41,236 nt of DNA from Treponema sp. (GCA_017551705.1 JAFZLA010000007.1:1-41236); one strand, 5' to 3'. Numbered from the stretch's first letter, positions 31,068 to 39,389 are shown. Program-made: numbers and translations. The notes: a model not told the origin generated them from the letters alone.

Positions 31068-31145
31068 ATTTGAGCGGAAATTGTTTGCAAGACCAAGAAG
31101 CGCGGCAATCTTTTGCAAGGCCTTAAAGCGGGCGGCGGAGGAATT

Positions 31146-31826
31146 ATGGACCAAATCAAAAAGTTTCTTAAAGAAAGCGCGGACGCGGAATACGCCGCCT
31201 TTACAAGCAAGATAATTCCCAACGTTGACCCAAAATCGATTGTGGGAGTCCGCACGCCAGCTTTGCGCGCTTTTGCCAAGACCCTAAAGGCCGCCGATCC
31301 GCTGACCCAAAAGTTTTTGGCGGGCCTTCCACACAAATACTTTGAAGAAAACCAGTTGCACAGCTTTGTTGTCAGCGGCATAAAGGATTTTGACCTGTGC
31401 GCCGCCGAGGTGGAGCGTTTTTTGCCTTACATTGACAACTGGGCCACTTGCGACCAATGCTCGCCGCTATGTTTTAAAAAGAACAAGGCGGCGCTTTTGC
31501 CGCGCGTCAAGGGCTGGCTAAAAAGCGGCCGCGTTTACACAATCCGCTTTGGCATTGTCACGCTCATGCGGCACTTTTTGGACGATGACTTTAAGCCCGA
31601 ATTTTTAAAGGCAGTCGCCGCAATTAAAAGCGACGAGTATTACATCAAGATGGCCGCGGCCTGGTTTTTTGCCGAGGCTTTGGCCAAGCAGTGGGACGCG
31701 GCGCTTCCTTACATAAAGGAAAAGCGGCTTGACGCTTGGGTTCACAACAAGGCCATTCAAAAAGCGCGCGAAAGCTTCCGCGTTCCTGACGACAGAAAAG
31801 AATTGCTTGCGGGGTTGAAAATTTAG
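31146..31826 (+). CDS. DNA alkylation repair protein (AlkD-like HEAT-repeat glycosylase)
   Basis: A 226-residue PF08713 protein built of HEAT-like helical repeats. VGVRTPALRAFAK lies near residue 34, and IDNWATCDQCSPLCF near 103 carries the Trp-Asp pair of the AlkD active site. RVYTIRFGIVTLMRHFL contains the conserved DNA-binding Arg. AlkD proteins excise bulky cationic N3/N7-alkyl purines from DNA without flipping the base. GGAGGAATT directly precedes ATG 31146. It converges with the MATE gene. Confidence 0.9.
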   Translation: MDQIKKFLKESADAEYAAFTSKIIPNVDPKSIVGVRTPALRAFAKTLKAADPLTQKFLAGLPHKYFEENQLHSFVVSGIKDFDLCAAEVERFLPYIDNWATCDQCSPLCFKKNKAALLPRVKGWLKSGRVYTIRFGIVTLMRHFLDDDFKPEFLKAVAAIKSDEYYIKMAAAWFFAEALAKQWDAALPYIKEKRLDAWVHNKAIQKARESFRVPDDRKELLAGLKI

Positions 31827-31852
31827 GCTGACCAAAAATCGCGCGAGCGGAG

Positions 31853-33199
31853 CTAGACCAGCGCCTTTTGCATCCAGCGCTTGCTTTTCCAGCGCAAGAC
31901 CATGACAATGCCGCGGGTTGTTTCGTCGGTTCCGATTCCAAGCCAAAAGCCTGCCACGCCAAGTCCAAGCTTGAGGCCCAAGATGTAGCTGCCCAAAACC
32001 ATCACAACCCAGTTTGAGAACATTCCGTAAAGGACAGGGAACTTGACGTCGCCCGCGCCTTTTAGCGCTCCGATGTAAATCAAGTTGAGCGAGCGGCCAA
32101 ATTCCAAATAGATTGAAAGCAAAAGCAAAGTTGAGACTAACGACACAACTTCGGGCTGTTTGGTAAAAAAGCCTATGATTGGAGAACGCAAAAGGTTTAT
32201 CAGCAAAACTAATGACACAGAGCAAGCGGTTGCGACGGCGCCGTACTTGTAAACTTTTTTGTAAATGTCTTGCTCTTGGCCGGCGCCAACGCTCCAGCCA
32301 GTTTTGATTTGAACGGCGCTTCCAATTCCAATCGCGGTCACAAACACAAAGCGGCAAATTGTGGCCGTGTAAACTTGCGACGACATTGCGAACGTTCCCA
32401 AAGTTGAAATCATCGCCATAATGACGATTTGCGAAACGTTGTAAGAAAGGCTTTCGCTTGCGGTTGGCACGCCGATGGAAAGTATGAGCTTGTAAAAGCG
32501 GCCGGGAATTTTGCAGCGGCAAAAAAGATCAAAGCAAATGTCTTTTTTTCTTCGGATGATGATTTGCAAAATGACGCAAGAGGCGACCATAGAGATTACC
32601 GAAGACCACGCCACGCCCTTGACTCCAAAAATCGGCAGGCCAAAAAATCCGTAAAGGCTGATGGCGTTTCCAAAAACGTTGATTAAATTTGAAGTGAGCG
32701 TGACAATCATCGCTTCTTTTGTGTAGCCGTAGGAGCGGAGAATCGCCGACTGCAAAAGGCCAAAAGCGATGAAGAACGAACCCGCTCCGCCAACAATCAA
32801 AAAGTAGTTGTAGGCAAAGTCGCGCACCTCGGCTTCCAATGTGTAGCGGGCCAAAAGAGGCTTGAGTCCAAAGATTACGGCAAGCGTCATTGCGGCGGCG
32901 GCGACAGTTACCATTATTGAGCTGGATTTTGCGATGGCGTTAAGGTCGTCGCGGCCTTTTTGCGCGCCCAAAAATTGCGACAAAACGATTGATGTTCCGA
33001 TTGCGATTACATTAAACAGAATGTTGACGAAAAAAACATATTGCGTCATCATTCCAACTGCGGCCACTGCTTTTTCGGAATAAAAGCTTAGCATCACAGT
33101 ATCGATAGACGCGATTAAAATTCTAAAGAACTGTTCCAAAATAAGAGGAAGGCTTAGTTTTGTCATTGAAAGCGCGCCGCGCGCGTTTTTGTTTTCCAT
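31853..33199 (-). CDS. MATE-family multidrug/cation efflux transporter
   Basis: A 448-residue protein with about 12 hydrophobic segments in two homologous halves. The N-terminus LSLPLILEQFFRILIASIDTVMLS and the repeat IGVPTASESLSYNVSQIVIMAMIS fit the MatE family. It exports drugs or metabolites in exchange for Na+ or H+; the substrate is unknown. It is monocistronic, with a TTGACA promoter that leaves only eight bases before ATG 33199 and no Shine-Dalgarno. Confidence 0.92.
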   Translation of the reverse strand: MENKNARGALSMTKLSLPLILEQFFRILIASIDTVMLSFYSEKAVAAVGMMTQYVFFVNILFNVIAIGTSIVLSQFLGAQKGRDDLNAIAKSSSIMVTVAAAAMTLAVIFGLKPLLARYTLEAEVRDFAYNYFLIVGGAGSFFIAFGLLQSAILRSYGYTKEAMIVTLTSNLINVFGNAISLYGFFGLPIFGVKGVAWSSVISMVASCVILQIIIRRKKDICFDLFCRCKIPGRFYKLILSIGVPTASESLSYNVSQIVIMAMISTLGTFAMSSQVYTATICRFVFVTAIGIGSAVQIKTGWSVGAGQEQDIYKKVYKYGAVATACSVSLVLLINLLRSPIIGFFTKQPEVVSLVSTLLLLSIYLEFGRSLNLIYIGALKGAGDVKFPVLYGMFSNWVVMVLGSYILGLKLGLGVAGFWLGIGTDETTRGIVMVLRWKSKRWMQKALV

Positions 33200-33207
33200 A
33201 AGGTGAG

Positions 33208-33236
33208 AGTATGTTATAACGCTCTTAAAATGTCAA
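33208..33236 (-). promoter_or_regulatory. Leaderless-type promoter of the MATE gene
   Basis: On the minus strand, TTGACA (33236-33231), a 17-bp spacer and CATACT (33213-33208) lie 8 bases ahead of ATG 33199. Confidence 0.65.
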
Positions 33237-33262
33237 TCGGGTTGCAGGATTGCCCGGTCGCG

Positions 33263-34027
33263 CTAATCCAAGCGCTTTTCGAATTCTTCGATGGGGAGAG
33301 GCTTGTCAAAGAAGTAGCCCTGCGCCAAAAAGCAATTGTTCTCTTTGAGCATCTTTACATGCTCGATTGTCTCGACGCCTTCTACGATTGTGTCCAAGCC
33401 GATGTCTTGGGCCAAAGAGATTATGTGCTTTAGCATCACGTACTGGCGGCGGTCGTTTTCGCTTTTGGGCAAAAAGCATTTGTCGATTTTAAGAACGTCC
33501 CACGGAAGTTCGCGGATTAAGTTCATCGAAGAGTAGCCCATTCCAAAGTCGTCGACGCTGGTCGAAATCATTTGCGCGTGGAGGCCTTCGATAACTTTTC
33601 TTAGTTCGACAAAGCCAACGTCGGTGGTGGTTTCGGTCAATTCGATTTCTATGTAGTCGTGCGGAACGTTGTGCGCGTCAATCGTTTGGACAATGCGTTC
33701 CACCAATTTTTCGTCGCGCAAATGGGCGCGCGAAAGGTTGACGCTGACCTTAAAAAGACGGTGGCCTTGGTCAAGCCAATGGCGCAAGTTGGCGCAAACA
33801 TGGTCGAGCATGTAAAAGTCCAGCTTGCAAATCGCTCCGTCTTGTTCCAATTGCGGAATGAACTGGTCGGGAAAGATGAACGAATCGCCGTGCTTCCAGC
33901 GGACAAGCGCTTCCGCTCCGGCCAAACGATAGTTTCTTAGCGAAACCTTGGGCTGGTAGTAAACGAGAAATTCTTCATTTTTGAGCGCGTCAGGGAACAA
34001 CGCCAAAACGTCAACGTTAGCTGCCAA
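33263..34027 (-). CDS. EAL-domain c-di-GMP phosphodiesterase, stand-alone
   Basis: A 254-residue protein if started at TTG 34027, which has GAGGTGGAAG just upstream; TTG 34048 is the alternative. It is essentially only an EAL domain: AEALVRW, SVNLSRAHL, IEIELTETTTD, SVDDFGMGYSSM, LKIDKCFL, IVEGVETIEH and LAQGYFFDKPL, so the catalytic set is complete. It should cleave c-di-GMP to pGpG in the cytosol. Its start overlaps by 11 bases the stop of the PocR-like/ATPase-fold gene, implying coupled translation and a joint role. Confidence 0.9.
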   Translation of the reverse strand: MAANVDVLALFPDALKNEEFLVYYQPKVSLRNYRLAGAEALVRWKHGDSFIFPDQFIPQLEQDGAICKLDFYMLDHVCANLRHWLDQGHRLFKVSVNLSRAHLRDEKLVERIVQTIDAHNVPHDYIEIELTETTTDVGFVELRKVIEGLHAQMISTSVDDFGMGYSSMNLIRELPWDVLKIDKCFLPKSENDRRQYVMLKHIISLAQDIGLDTIVEGVETIEHVKMLKENNCFLAQGYFFDKPLPIEEFEKRLD

Positions 34028-35198
34028 GTTCTTCCACCTCAACTTCAAGCTGCGGGATCTTTATTACAAATTCCATTTCTGTGTCGCTGGTAATTTCAAA
34101 ATTTATCACGCCAAACATTTGCTGGACGATTCTTGCTATGGTCCGGTATCCCATTCCTTTTACGGCTGTGTTTTCCAAATATGATTGGTCGCCCGTTTCG
34201 ATGAACATTTGCAGGGCTTCGAGCTCTTCGTCGCTAAAGCCAGACGTTGAGTCGGTAAATTTAAATGTCAGTATTGTGGCGTACGATTGTTTTTTTGCCG
34301 TAAGTTCCAGCGAGGCTTTTCCGCTTTCCAAACGGCGGGCGCTGCTTTTGAACAACAAGTAAACGATTTGAGAAATTCGGTCGTTGTCGCCAAACAAGTA
34401 CATGGGAACGGCCTCGTCAATCGTGTAAGAAAAGTCGGGCGATTTTTCGCCCATGATTTTTTTGGCTTGCTCGATGTAGTGCGGAATCAAGCGATGGACG
34501 CTGTATTCCGTTTCGACCAAATGGGTGGAGCCGATTTTGTCCTGAATGTTTTGGACCGAATCGTTGACAGCGGTGTAAACGTCGGTTCCTGTTTCAAGAA
34601 TTTGTTCCACCTGTTTTTTGATAAGCTCAAGGTCGTTGGACTCCAAAGCCTCGCTCATAACTTCGACCCATTCTTGCATTGACTGCTTCATTTTGAGGGC
34701 GGTCTCTGTCACCGCGGCGGAAGCGGACAGCGCGCTTTGTTGCATCGCGTGGGAATTGTTGAGCGAAAGGCTTGAGGCGTAGGCCATTTGCGAAAGCGCC
34801 TCGGAGATTGCGGCCAAGAATTTTGAGCCCTTAGAAACCAAGGCTTCGGAAACTTTTTGGCCGCTTTCGACGTCGGGTCCGCATACAAAAAGGCCTATCA
34901 ATTCGCCTTCCAGCAAAAGAGGGCTGGCCGCGTCAAAAGATTCAAGCTCGTTTTTTAGGGTGATGGTTTTTCCTGAGCGCAAGAGCTGCAGGATTTCTTT
35001 TTTAAGGACGGGTTCGTTGGCGTCTTCGTTGTAGACAAGGATTTTGCTCAAAAAATCCGAAAAGTCGCTGCCTTCTGTGACGGGATTGGCCGACGGATCG
35101 GCTACAAGAGCCTTTAAGCCTGTAAAGCGCTCAAAGGCGTCCTGTATGATTTGAAGCGAATCTGCGTCTAGTAGGTCTGTTATCGTAAATTTAAGCAC
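34017..35198 (-). CDS. PocR-like sensor fused to a degenerate histidine-kinase ATPase domain
   Basis: A 393-residue cytosolic protein from GTG 35198, with AGGA seven bases upstream. Residues 5-145 resemble the PocR sensory domain (ITDLLDADSLQIIQDAFERFTGLKALVADP) but lack its usual cysteines. A helical region with alternating charges follows (about 150-245), then a GHKL-ATPase-like end (LFGDNDRISQIVYLLFKSSARRL, then VKGMGYRTIARIVQQMFG). The conserved N-box asparagine and a phosphoacceptor histidine are not evident. It may be a ligand sensor that steers the coupled EAL enzyme rather than an active kinase. Domain calls are from pattern only. Confidence 0.75.
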   Translation of the reverse strand: MLKFTITDLLDADSLQIIQDAFERFTGLKALVADPSANPVTEGSDFSDFLSKILVYNEDANEPVLKKEILQLLRSGKTITLKNELESFDAASPLLLEGELIGLFVCGPDVESGQKVSEALVSKGSKFLAAISEALSQMAYASSLSLNNSHAMQQSALSASAAVTETALKMKQSMQEWVEVMSEALESNDLELIKKQVEQILETGTDVYTAVNDSVQNIQDKIGSTHLVETEYSVHRLIPHYIEQAKKIMGEKSPDFSYTIDEAVPMYLFGDNDRISQIVYLLFKSSARRLESGKASLELTAKKQSYATILTFKFTDSTSGFSDEELEALQMFIETGDQSYLENTAVKGMGYRTIARIVQQMFGVINFEITSDTEMEFVIKIPQLEVEVEELGS

Positions 35199-35217
35199 TA
35201 TCTTGTCCTAACAAACC

Positions 35218-35246
35218 ATTCTATCACAGTTTCGCTTCAAACGCAA
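35218..35246 (-). promoter_or_regulatory. Promoter of the sensor/EAL unit
   Basis: On the minus strand, TTGCGT (35246-35241), a 17-bp spacer and TAGAAT (35223-35218). The conventional leader of about 19 bases carries AGGA before GTG 35198. Confidence 0.65.
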
Positions 35247-35252
35247 CAAAAA

Positions 35253-36035
35253 TTATGACTGGGCCGGCTTGTTCCAAGTGATGCGGAAACCCACGCTTTT
35301 GAACTGGCCAGAAGCGAAGTTAAGCTCCTTGTTGTTGCATTTTCCGGCGCGAGCGGCGTCAAAGAAGCTTCCGCCGCAATAGTAGCGGCTGCCGTCGGCG
35401 CGTTCGCTCCAAACCCATTCAAAGACGTTGCCCGACATGTCGTAGATTCCAAAGGCGTTGGGCTTTAGCTGGGCCACTTCGTGCAATTTTCCGCCGCTGT
35501 TGCAGTCAGTCCAGGCAACGGAATCCAAGTCGTCGCTGCCAGAAAACTTGTATTTTTCGCCGCCGCTGAACGCCACGTCCCATTCGTCCAAGGTGGGAAT
35601 TCTGTAGCCGTCCGCGCTGGGGTCAAAGTCAATCTTTCCTTCTATTTTTGTGCTTTGGTGCGGAACGTAGCCCCATTCGTCGGGATTTGTCGAGCCGTTC
35701 ACGCTGTAGCAGGGAGTTTTTTGCTGCAGGGCGCTCAGTTTGTTGCAAAAGACAATCGCGTCGTACCAGCTTACCGATTCAACGGGGAACTTGGCTCCTT
35801 GCGCCTTTGAAGGGTTTTGGCCGGTGACGGCTTGGTAAACGTCCTGGGTAATTTCGGTTTTGGTGATGCAAAAATTGTTTCCGGGAATTTCCACGATTCC
35901 GATTGAAACGCCGTTCCCCAAATCAATCTTGGCTTCCTTTTTTGCGCAAGAAAAAAATAGAGCGCTTGCAAGCGCCAAAGCCAGAGTCCAAGCCGCAAGC
36001 TGGGCGGCGGGTTTTGTTTGTCCTACAACTTTCAT
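35253..36035 (-). CDS. FGE/sulfatase-modifying-factor domain lipoprotein
   Basis: A 260-residue protein from ATG 36035, with AAGGAGG five bases upstream. A signal peptide ends in a relaxed lipobox (LASALFFSC). The FGE-sulfatase fold follows: KTEITQDVYQAVTGQNPSK, FPVESVSWYDAIVFCNKLS, YRIPTLDEWDVA, GIYDMSGNVFEWVW and a final GFRITWN. In spirochaetes and other bacteria this fold is common in surface or periplasmic lipoproteins with no sulfatase role. The active-site cysteine pair of true formylglycine-generating enzymes is not evident, so ligand or partner binding is more likely. It is divergent from the AraC regulator. Confidence 0.88.
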   Translation of the reverse strand: MKVVGQTKPAAQLAAWTLALALASALFFSCAKKEAKIDLGNGVSIGIVEIPGNNFCITKTEITQDVYQAVTGQNPSKAQGAKFPVESVSWYDAIVFCNKLSALQQKTPCYSVNGSTNPDEWGYVPHQSTKIEGKIDFDPSADGYRIPTLDEWDVAFSGGEKYKFSGSDDLDSVAWTDCNSGGKLHEVAQLKPNAFGIYDMSGNVFEWVWSERADGSRYYCGGSFFDAARAGKCNNKELNFASGQFKSVGFRITWNKPAQS

Positions 36036-36068
36036 AAAAGCCTCCTTTTGACTTTTTGTTTGATAGGT

Positions 36069-36113
36069 CGAATTTAGCGCGCATTTGGGAATTTTCAAGT
36101 GGCGAATTTAGCG
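36069..36113. promoter_or_regulatory. Direct repeats between the FGE lipoprotein and AraC regulator genes
   Basis: CGAATTTAGCG occurs at 36069-36079 and 36103-36113, 34 bp apart, with related GGTCGA and GGTCAA words at about 36121 and 36139. Phased direct repeats are typical AraC-family binding sites. TTGAAA-16-TAAATT on the minus strand (about 36072-36099) overlaps them as a likely lipoprotein promoter. Confidence 0.6.
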
Positions 36114-36150
36114 TTTTATTGGTCGATTTTGATATTTTGGTCAAAAATGC

Positions 36151-36179
36151 TGGCAAAAATGGCATAAATGGTGTAGAAT
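36151..36179 (+). promoter_or_regulatory. Leaderless-type promoter of the AraC regulator
   Basis: TGGCAA (36151-36156), a 17-bp spacer and TAGAAT (36174-36179) lie 6 bases ahead of ATG 36186. Confidence 0.6.
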
Positions 36180-36185
36180 ATTGAT

Positions 36186-37037
36186 ATGAACGAATACAAG
36201 CACGAAAGCATTTTGCACAAGCGGCACTTTGACTTGCAATTTTCAATACGTTTTGAAGTTGTTGACGACGTGAATTTTTATTCGCCCTTCCACTGGCACA
36301 ACCACATCGAGGCCTTGTATGTCCTTGACGGCGAGATCGACTTTAAGGTTGAGGAGCGCAAATACATTTTGGGCGCGGGCGACATGATAATCGTCAACTC
36401 CGAAAAAATCCATTCGTCAAAGTTGCGGGGCCACGTGCGGTACATTTTGCTGCAAGTTCCGCTCAGCGCCTTTGAAGGAATTTACGACGACATTCAAAGC
36501 GCGGTTTTTGTCGAAAAGCTCTTGGCGGACGACGCAAAAAAATTGTTTCCGCTTTTAAAAGAAATGCTTGAGCGCGTTGACAATAAGCGGCCTGAGGAGC
36601 GGGTCAAGTTCGTCTCGCTTTTGTACGACTTTTTTTATACGCTTCTTTCTTCCTATCAAGTTGAACAAAAAAAATCCGCCGCTTTGTATTACGGCATAAA
36701 CCGCATTTCGCCAGTTTTGGCCTATGTCGAAAAAATGTTCCGCCAAAAAATAACCCTTCCCGACGCGGCGCAAATCATCAACGTTTCGCCTGAGCACCTT
36801 TGCAGGCTCTTTAAAAAATACACTGACATGACATTTAACGAGTATCTTATGTCATTGAGGATTTCGGCCTTTTACCAAGAGCTGCAAAGCTCAAGCCAAA
36901 AAATCAGCGCGCTTTTGGATGAATGCGGCATCACAAACTACAAGGTCTTTATCCGCGAATTCAAAAAAACGTTTGGAAAAACTCCCGAGGCTGTGCGGGC
37001 GGAACGAATGGGCGCGCCGCTCACTCAAATGTCTTAA
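36186..37037 (+). CDS. AraC-family transcriptional regulator with cupin sensor domain
   Basis: A 283-residue regulator. An N-terminal cupin-type ligand domain contains HWHNHIEALYVLDGEIDF and GAGDMIIVNSEKIHS (residues 36-80). A helical linker follows, then a C-terminal AraC HTH from about 180 (ITLPDAAQIINVSPEHLCRLFKKYTDMTFNEYL; then GITNYKVFIREFKKTFGKTPEAVR). Such proteins usually sense sugars and control nearby transport or catabolism. The best local target is the divergent FGE lipoprotein, with direct repeats between the two. The 3-prime end overlaps the convergent lipid-kinase gene by 17 bases. Confidence 0.92.
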   Translation: MNEYKHESILHKRHFDLQFSIRFEVVDDVNFYSPFHWHNHIEALYVLDGEIDFKVEERKYILGAGDMIIVNSEKIHSSKLRGHVRYILLQVPLSAFEGIYDDIQSAVFVEKLLADDAKKLFPLLKEMLERVDNKRPEERVKFVSLLYDFFYTLLSSYQVEQKKSAALYYGINRISPVLAYVEKMFRQKITLPDAAQIINVSPEHLCRLFKKYTDMTFNEYLMSLRISAFYQELQSSSQKISALLDECGITNYKVFIREFKKTFGKTPEAVRAERMGAPLTQMS

Positions 37038-37899
37038 AGCCGCCGGGAACGATTTGCGCGTCAAGAACGCTGTCGTTGTAAATCTCGCCGTCGATTTCGA
37101 TGTTGCCCGAATTCATCACGGTGATTTTGGCCTTGTCGCAAACGATATGCTCGGCCCAGGGCCTTCCAATGTGCTGGCCCGCGACAAAAATAGGCATGGC
37201 CATAAGGACTGGGCCTTTGGGCTGCTTGACAATCATCAAGTCCATCTTTCCGTCGGCGATTTTCGCGGGCGGGCAAAGCTTGATTCCGCCGCCAAATTGC
37301 GAGCCGTTGCAAAAGGCCGCCATCACGCATTGGTATTCTTGCGTCATTCCGTCGCGCTCAACTTGAACGGTGTAAGGCTTGTAATTGAGCAGCAATTTTG
37401 AAAGCGAAAAAATATAAGTGTTTTTGTTTTCTTCGGTAAGCTTGAGCACTTCAACGTCAAGGCCGGTTCCGCACACGTTGAGGCAGCGGCGGTCTCCGAC
37501 CTGAATGTAGTCGCGGTCAACCGGCTTTCCGTGGACAATCGCTTGCATCGCTATTTTGGGGTCGAACGAAATCTTTGCGCCAACAGCGTAGTCGTTTCCG
37601 CGACCGGCCGGAACCAAGCCAAGCCGCGCCGCGCTAAAGTCCATTCCATTAAGGACTTCGTGAAAAGTTCCGTCGCCGCCGATTGCGATTACGGTATGAA
37701 AAGCGCCGGAATCGGTTGACGCGCCGGCTTCTTTTGCCATAGCGCAAAACTTTTGAGCCAGCGCGCGGCCCGATCCGTGTCCGTCGATATATTCAGTTTG
37801 AAATGGAAGATTGTTTTCCGTTAAATATTTTTCGGCGGTCTCAAGGCACTTTTTTCCCGCGCCCTTCCCGCTAAGCATATTTGCGATAATGTAGTACAT
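37021..37899 (-). CDS. Diacylglycerol/lipid kinase family protein (YegS/BmrU-like)
   Basis: A 292-residue DAG-kinase-family enzyme from ATG 37899. The nucleotide-binding IAIGGDGTFHEVLNG is near residue 75, followed by GLVPAGRGNDYA (about 100) and a C-terminal beta-sandwich with FCNGSQFGGGIKLCPPAKIADGKMDLMIV. It phosphorylates diacylglycerol or another lipid alcohol at the membrane. A longer frame (to 37920) is rejected because the -10 box lies between. The gene end overlaps the AraC gene by 17 bases. Confidence 0.9.
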   Translation of the reverse strand: MYYIIANMLSGKGAGKKCLETAEKYLTENNLPFQTEYIDGHGSGRALAQKFCAMAKEAGASTDSGAFHTVIAIGGDGTFHEVLNGMDFSAARLGLVPAGRGNDYAVGAKISFDPKIAMQAIVHGKPVDRDYIQVGDRRCLNVCGTGLDVEVLKLTEENKNTYIFSLSKLLLNYKPYTVQVERDGMTQEYQCVMAAFCNGSQFGGGIKLCPPAKIADGKMDLMIVKQPKGPVLMAMPIFVAGQHIGRPWAEHIVCDKAKITVMNSGNIEIDGEIYNDSVLDAQIVPGGFKTFE

Positions 37900-37906
37900 A
37901 AAGCTT

Positions 37907-37936
37907 ATTATAGCGCGCAAAGCGCGAATTCCGCAA
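37907..37936 (-). promoter_or_regulatory. Leaderless-type promoter of the lipid kinase gene
   Basis: On the minus strand, TTGCGG (37936-37931), an 18-bp spacer and TATAAT (37912-37907) lie 7 bases ahead of ATG 37899. Confidence 0.65.
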
Positions 37937-37977
37937 GCGTAGCGTTGCGACTTATGCGGCGACGAACAATTTTTGTC

Positions 37978-38005
37978 TTGCTTTCCTTTAACTCGCCGCT
38001 ATAAA
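37978..38005 (+). promoter_or_regulatory. Probable promoter of the OmpA-family gene
   Basis: TTGCTT (37978-37983), a 16-bp spacer and TATAAA (38000-38005) are followed by 18 bases to ATG 38024, with no Shine-Dalgarno. The upstream CTTATGCGGC (37951-37960) belongs to the dispersed palindromic repeat family. Confidence 0.5.
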
Positions 38006-38023
38006 TCTGCCGATAAATTCAAT

Positions 38024-39346
38024 ATGAACGCTTTTATTCGCGCGCGCTTTTGGGCGGCCCTTGCAGTTTTTTTTGTTGGCGGAATTTTGTTTGCCGCCGA
38101 GACCCAGTTTGTTTACTCTGGCAGCCAAAATTATTCTTTGGTGGAACGCACGGACTTGCGGCGCTATGACAACGGAAAATATGTTGGCCTTATGAGCCGC
38201 GAGGCCAGGAGCTTTATCGTTTGCGACGGCGGCTTGTATGACGGAGATTTTTTTGTTCATCAGGACACGGTTCACAACCAAAAAATTGTAGTCAACGGCA
38301 TTCACGACAGCATTCGTTCGGTCTTTAAAATCGCGGCAGACGGAACGCTCACGATGATTCAAGACAACGGCTATCCAAGCTTCAGGAGCTTTCCCGCGTT
38401 CCCCAAAGAAAAAATCAAGCAAGGGGAATCGTGGAAGGCCAACGCCACGCGCGCGGTTGACCCGCTTGGAAAGGGAATCACAACGCGCATTCCGATTATT
38501 GTGGAATACACTTACTTGCGCGACGAAATTTTTAACGGCCAGGAAGTTTACGTTTTGGCCGCGCGTTGGGCAAGCCGCTACGGTTATTCCTACGCTGACC
38601 CTAACGGCGACCAAGACTTGCTGCGCGCCAACGGTTCCAACAACGCCACGATGTACATTCGCAAGGCCGACTGCGCCGCGCTTGTTGTCCGCGACAGCGT
38701 TGACGAGTTGTACGAATATTCCGACGGAAACAAAATCGCCTTTAAGGGAACGATTTCTTTGTTCACCGAGTACCCGCCCGCGGTGGACACTACGCGGCTT
38801 TTCCCGGCAATCAATCGCGTCGCGGTCGCGGACACTGGCGCTGGCGGAACTGTAGCAAGCCCGGGAACGGGCGGCGGCGCAAAAGTTTCGGGCGGCCAAG
38901 AAGCGCGGCCTATGAACGAAAGCAAGTGGCTTGAAAAAGTCCGCGTCGTTGGCTCGTCAAACAAGCCCGGCGAGTCCAGCGTAAAAATCGAAAAGACGGC
39001 GGGCGGCATCCGCCTTACGATTCAAAACCTTCACTTTAAGCCCGATAGCGCCGAACTATTGCCAAGCGAGGCCGCGCTCTTGGACAAAATCGCTTCCATC
39101 CTAAAAGAGACCGGATCAAACAAACTGTTGGTAAACGGCCACACAGCCAGCGTCGGAAACCCCAGCGGAGAAATGGCGCTTTCAATCGAGCGCGCCCGTT
39201 CTGTGGCCAGCCAGCTTAGCAAGCGCGGAATCGACGCTGACAAATTTATTTGCCGCGGCAGCGGAAGCTCGCAGCCTGTTGCCGACAATTCCACCAAAGA
39301 AGGAATGGCCCAAAACCGCCGCGTCGAGGTTACTATATTAGAGTAA
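38024..39346 (+). CDS. OmpA-family outer-membrane/peptidoglycan-binding protein
   Basis: A 440-residue protein with a signal peptide (FWAALAVFFVGGILFAAET). A long N-terminal region of about 270 residues is rich in aromatic strands, followed by a Gly/Ala-rich linker. The OmpA-like domain spans about 320-440: IQNLHFKPDSAELLPSEAALLDKIASIL, LLVNGHTASVG, ALSIERARSVASQLSKRGI and NRRVEVTILE. The OmpA domain binds diaminopimelate or ornithine in peptidoglycan. A large unique N-terminal domain before OmpA is also known from Treponema proteins of the TP0624 type. ATG 38024 gives a sound signal peptide; the earlier frame start (37973) does not. Confidence 0.9.
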   Translation: MNAFIRARFWAALAVFFVGGILFAAETQFVYSGSQNYSLVERTDLRRYDNGKYVGLMSREARSFIVCDGGLYDGDFFVHQDTVHNQKIVVNGIHDSIRSVFKIAADGTLTMIQDNGYPSFRSFPAFPKEKIKQGESWKANATRAVDPLGKGITTRIPIIVEYTYLRDEIFNGQEVYVLAARWASRYGYSYADPNGDQDLLRANGSNNATMYIRKADCAALVVRDSVDELYEYSDGNKIAFKGTISLFTEYPPAVDTTRLFPAINRVAVADTGAGGTVASPGTGGGAKVSGGQEARPMNESKWLEKVRVVGSSNKPGESSVKIEKTAGGIRLTIQNLHFKPDSAELLPSEAALLDKIASILKETGSNKLLVNGHTASVGNPSGEMALSIERARSVASQLSKRGIDADKFICRGSGSSQPVADNSTKEGMAQNRRVEVTILE

Positions 39347-39352
39347 TTTTCC

Positions 39353-39381
39353 TTGCTTTTTACGCAATTGCATATTACAAT
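39353..39381 (+). promoter_or_regulatory. Leaderless-type promoter of the diguanylate cyclase gene
   Basis: TTGCTT (39353-39358), a 17-bp spacer and TACAAT (39376-39381) lie 8 bases ahead of ATG 39390. Confidence 0.6.
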
Positions 39382-39389
39382 AGATAACA

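Noticed and set aside
31605..32522. Minus-strand open frame of 305 codons
   Set aside because: Overlaps the AlkD-like gene and the MATE gene in another frame; Arg/His-rich composition typical of a shadow frame.
35253..36035. True formylglycine-generating enzyme
   Set aside because: The fold landmarks are present but the active-site cysteine pair is not evident and no sulfatase gene is adjacent.
37988..38899. Minus-strand open frame of 303 codons
   Set aside because: Antisense to the OmpA gene; no motifs, composition of a shadow frame.
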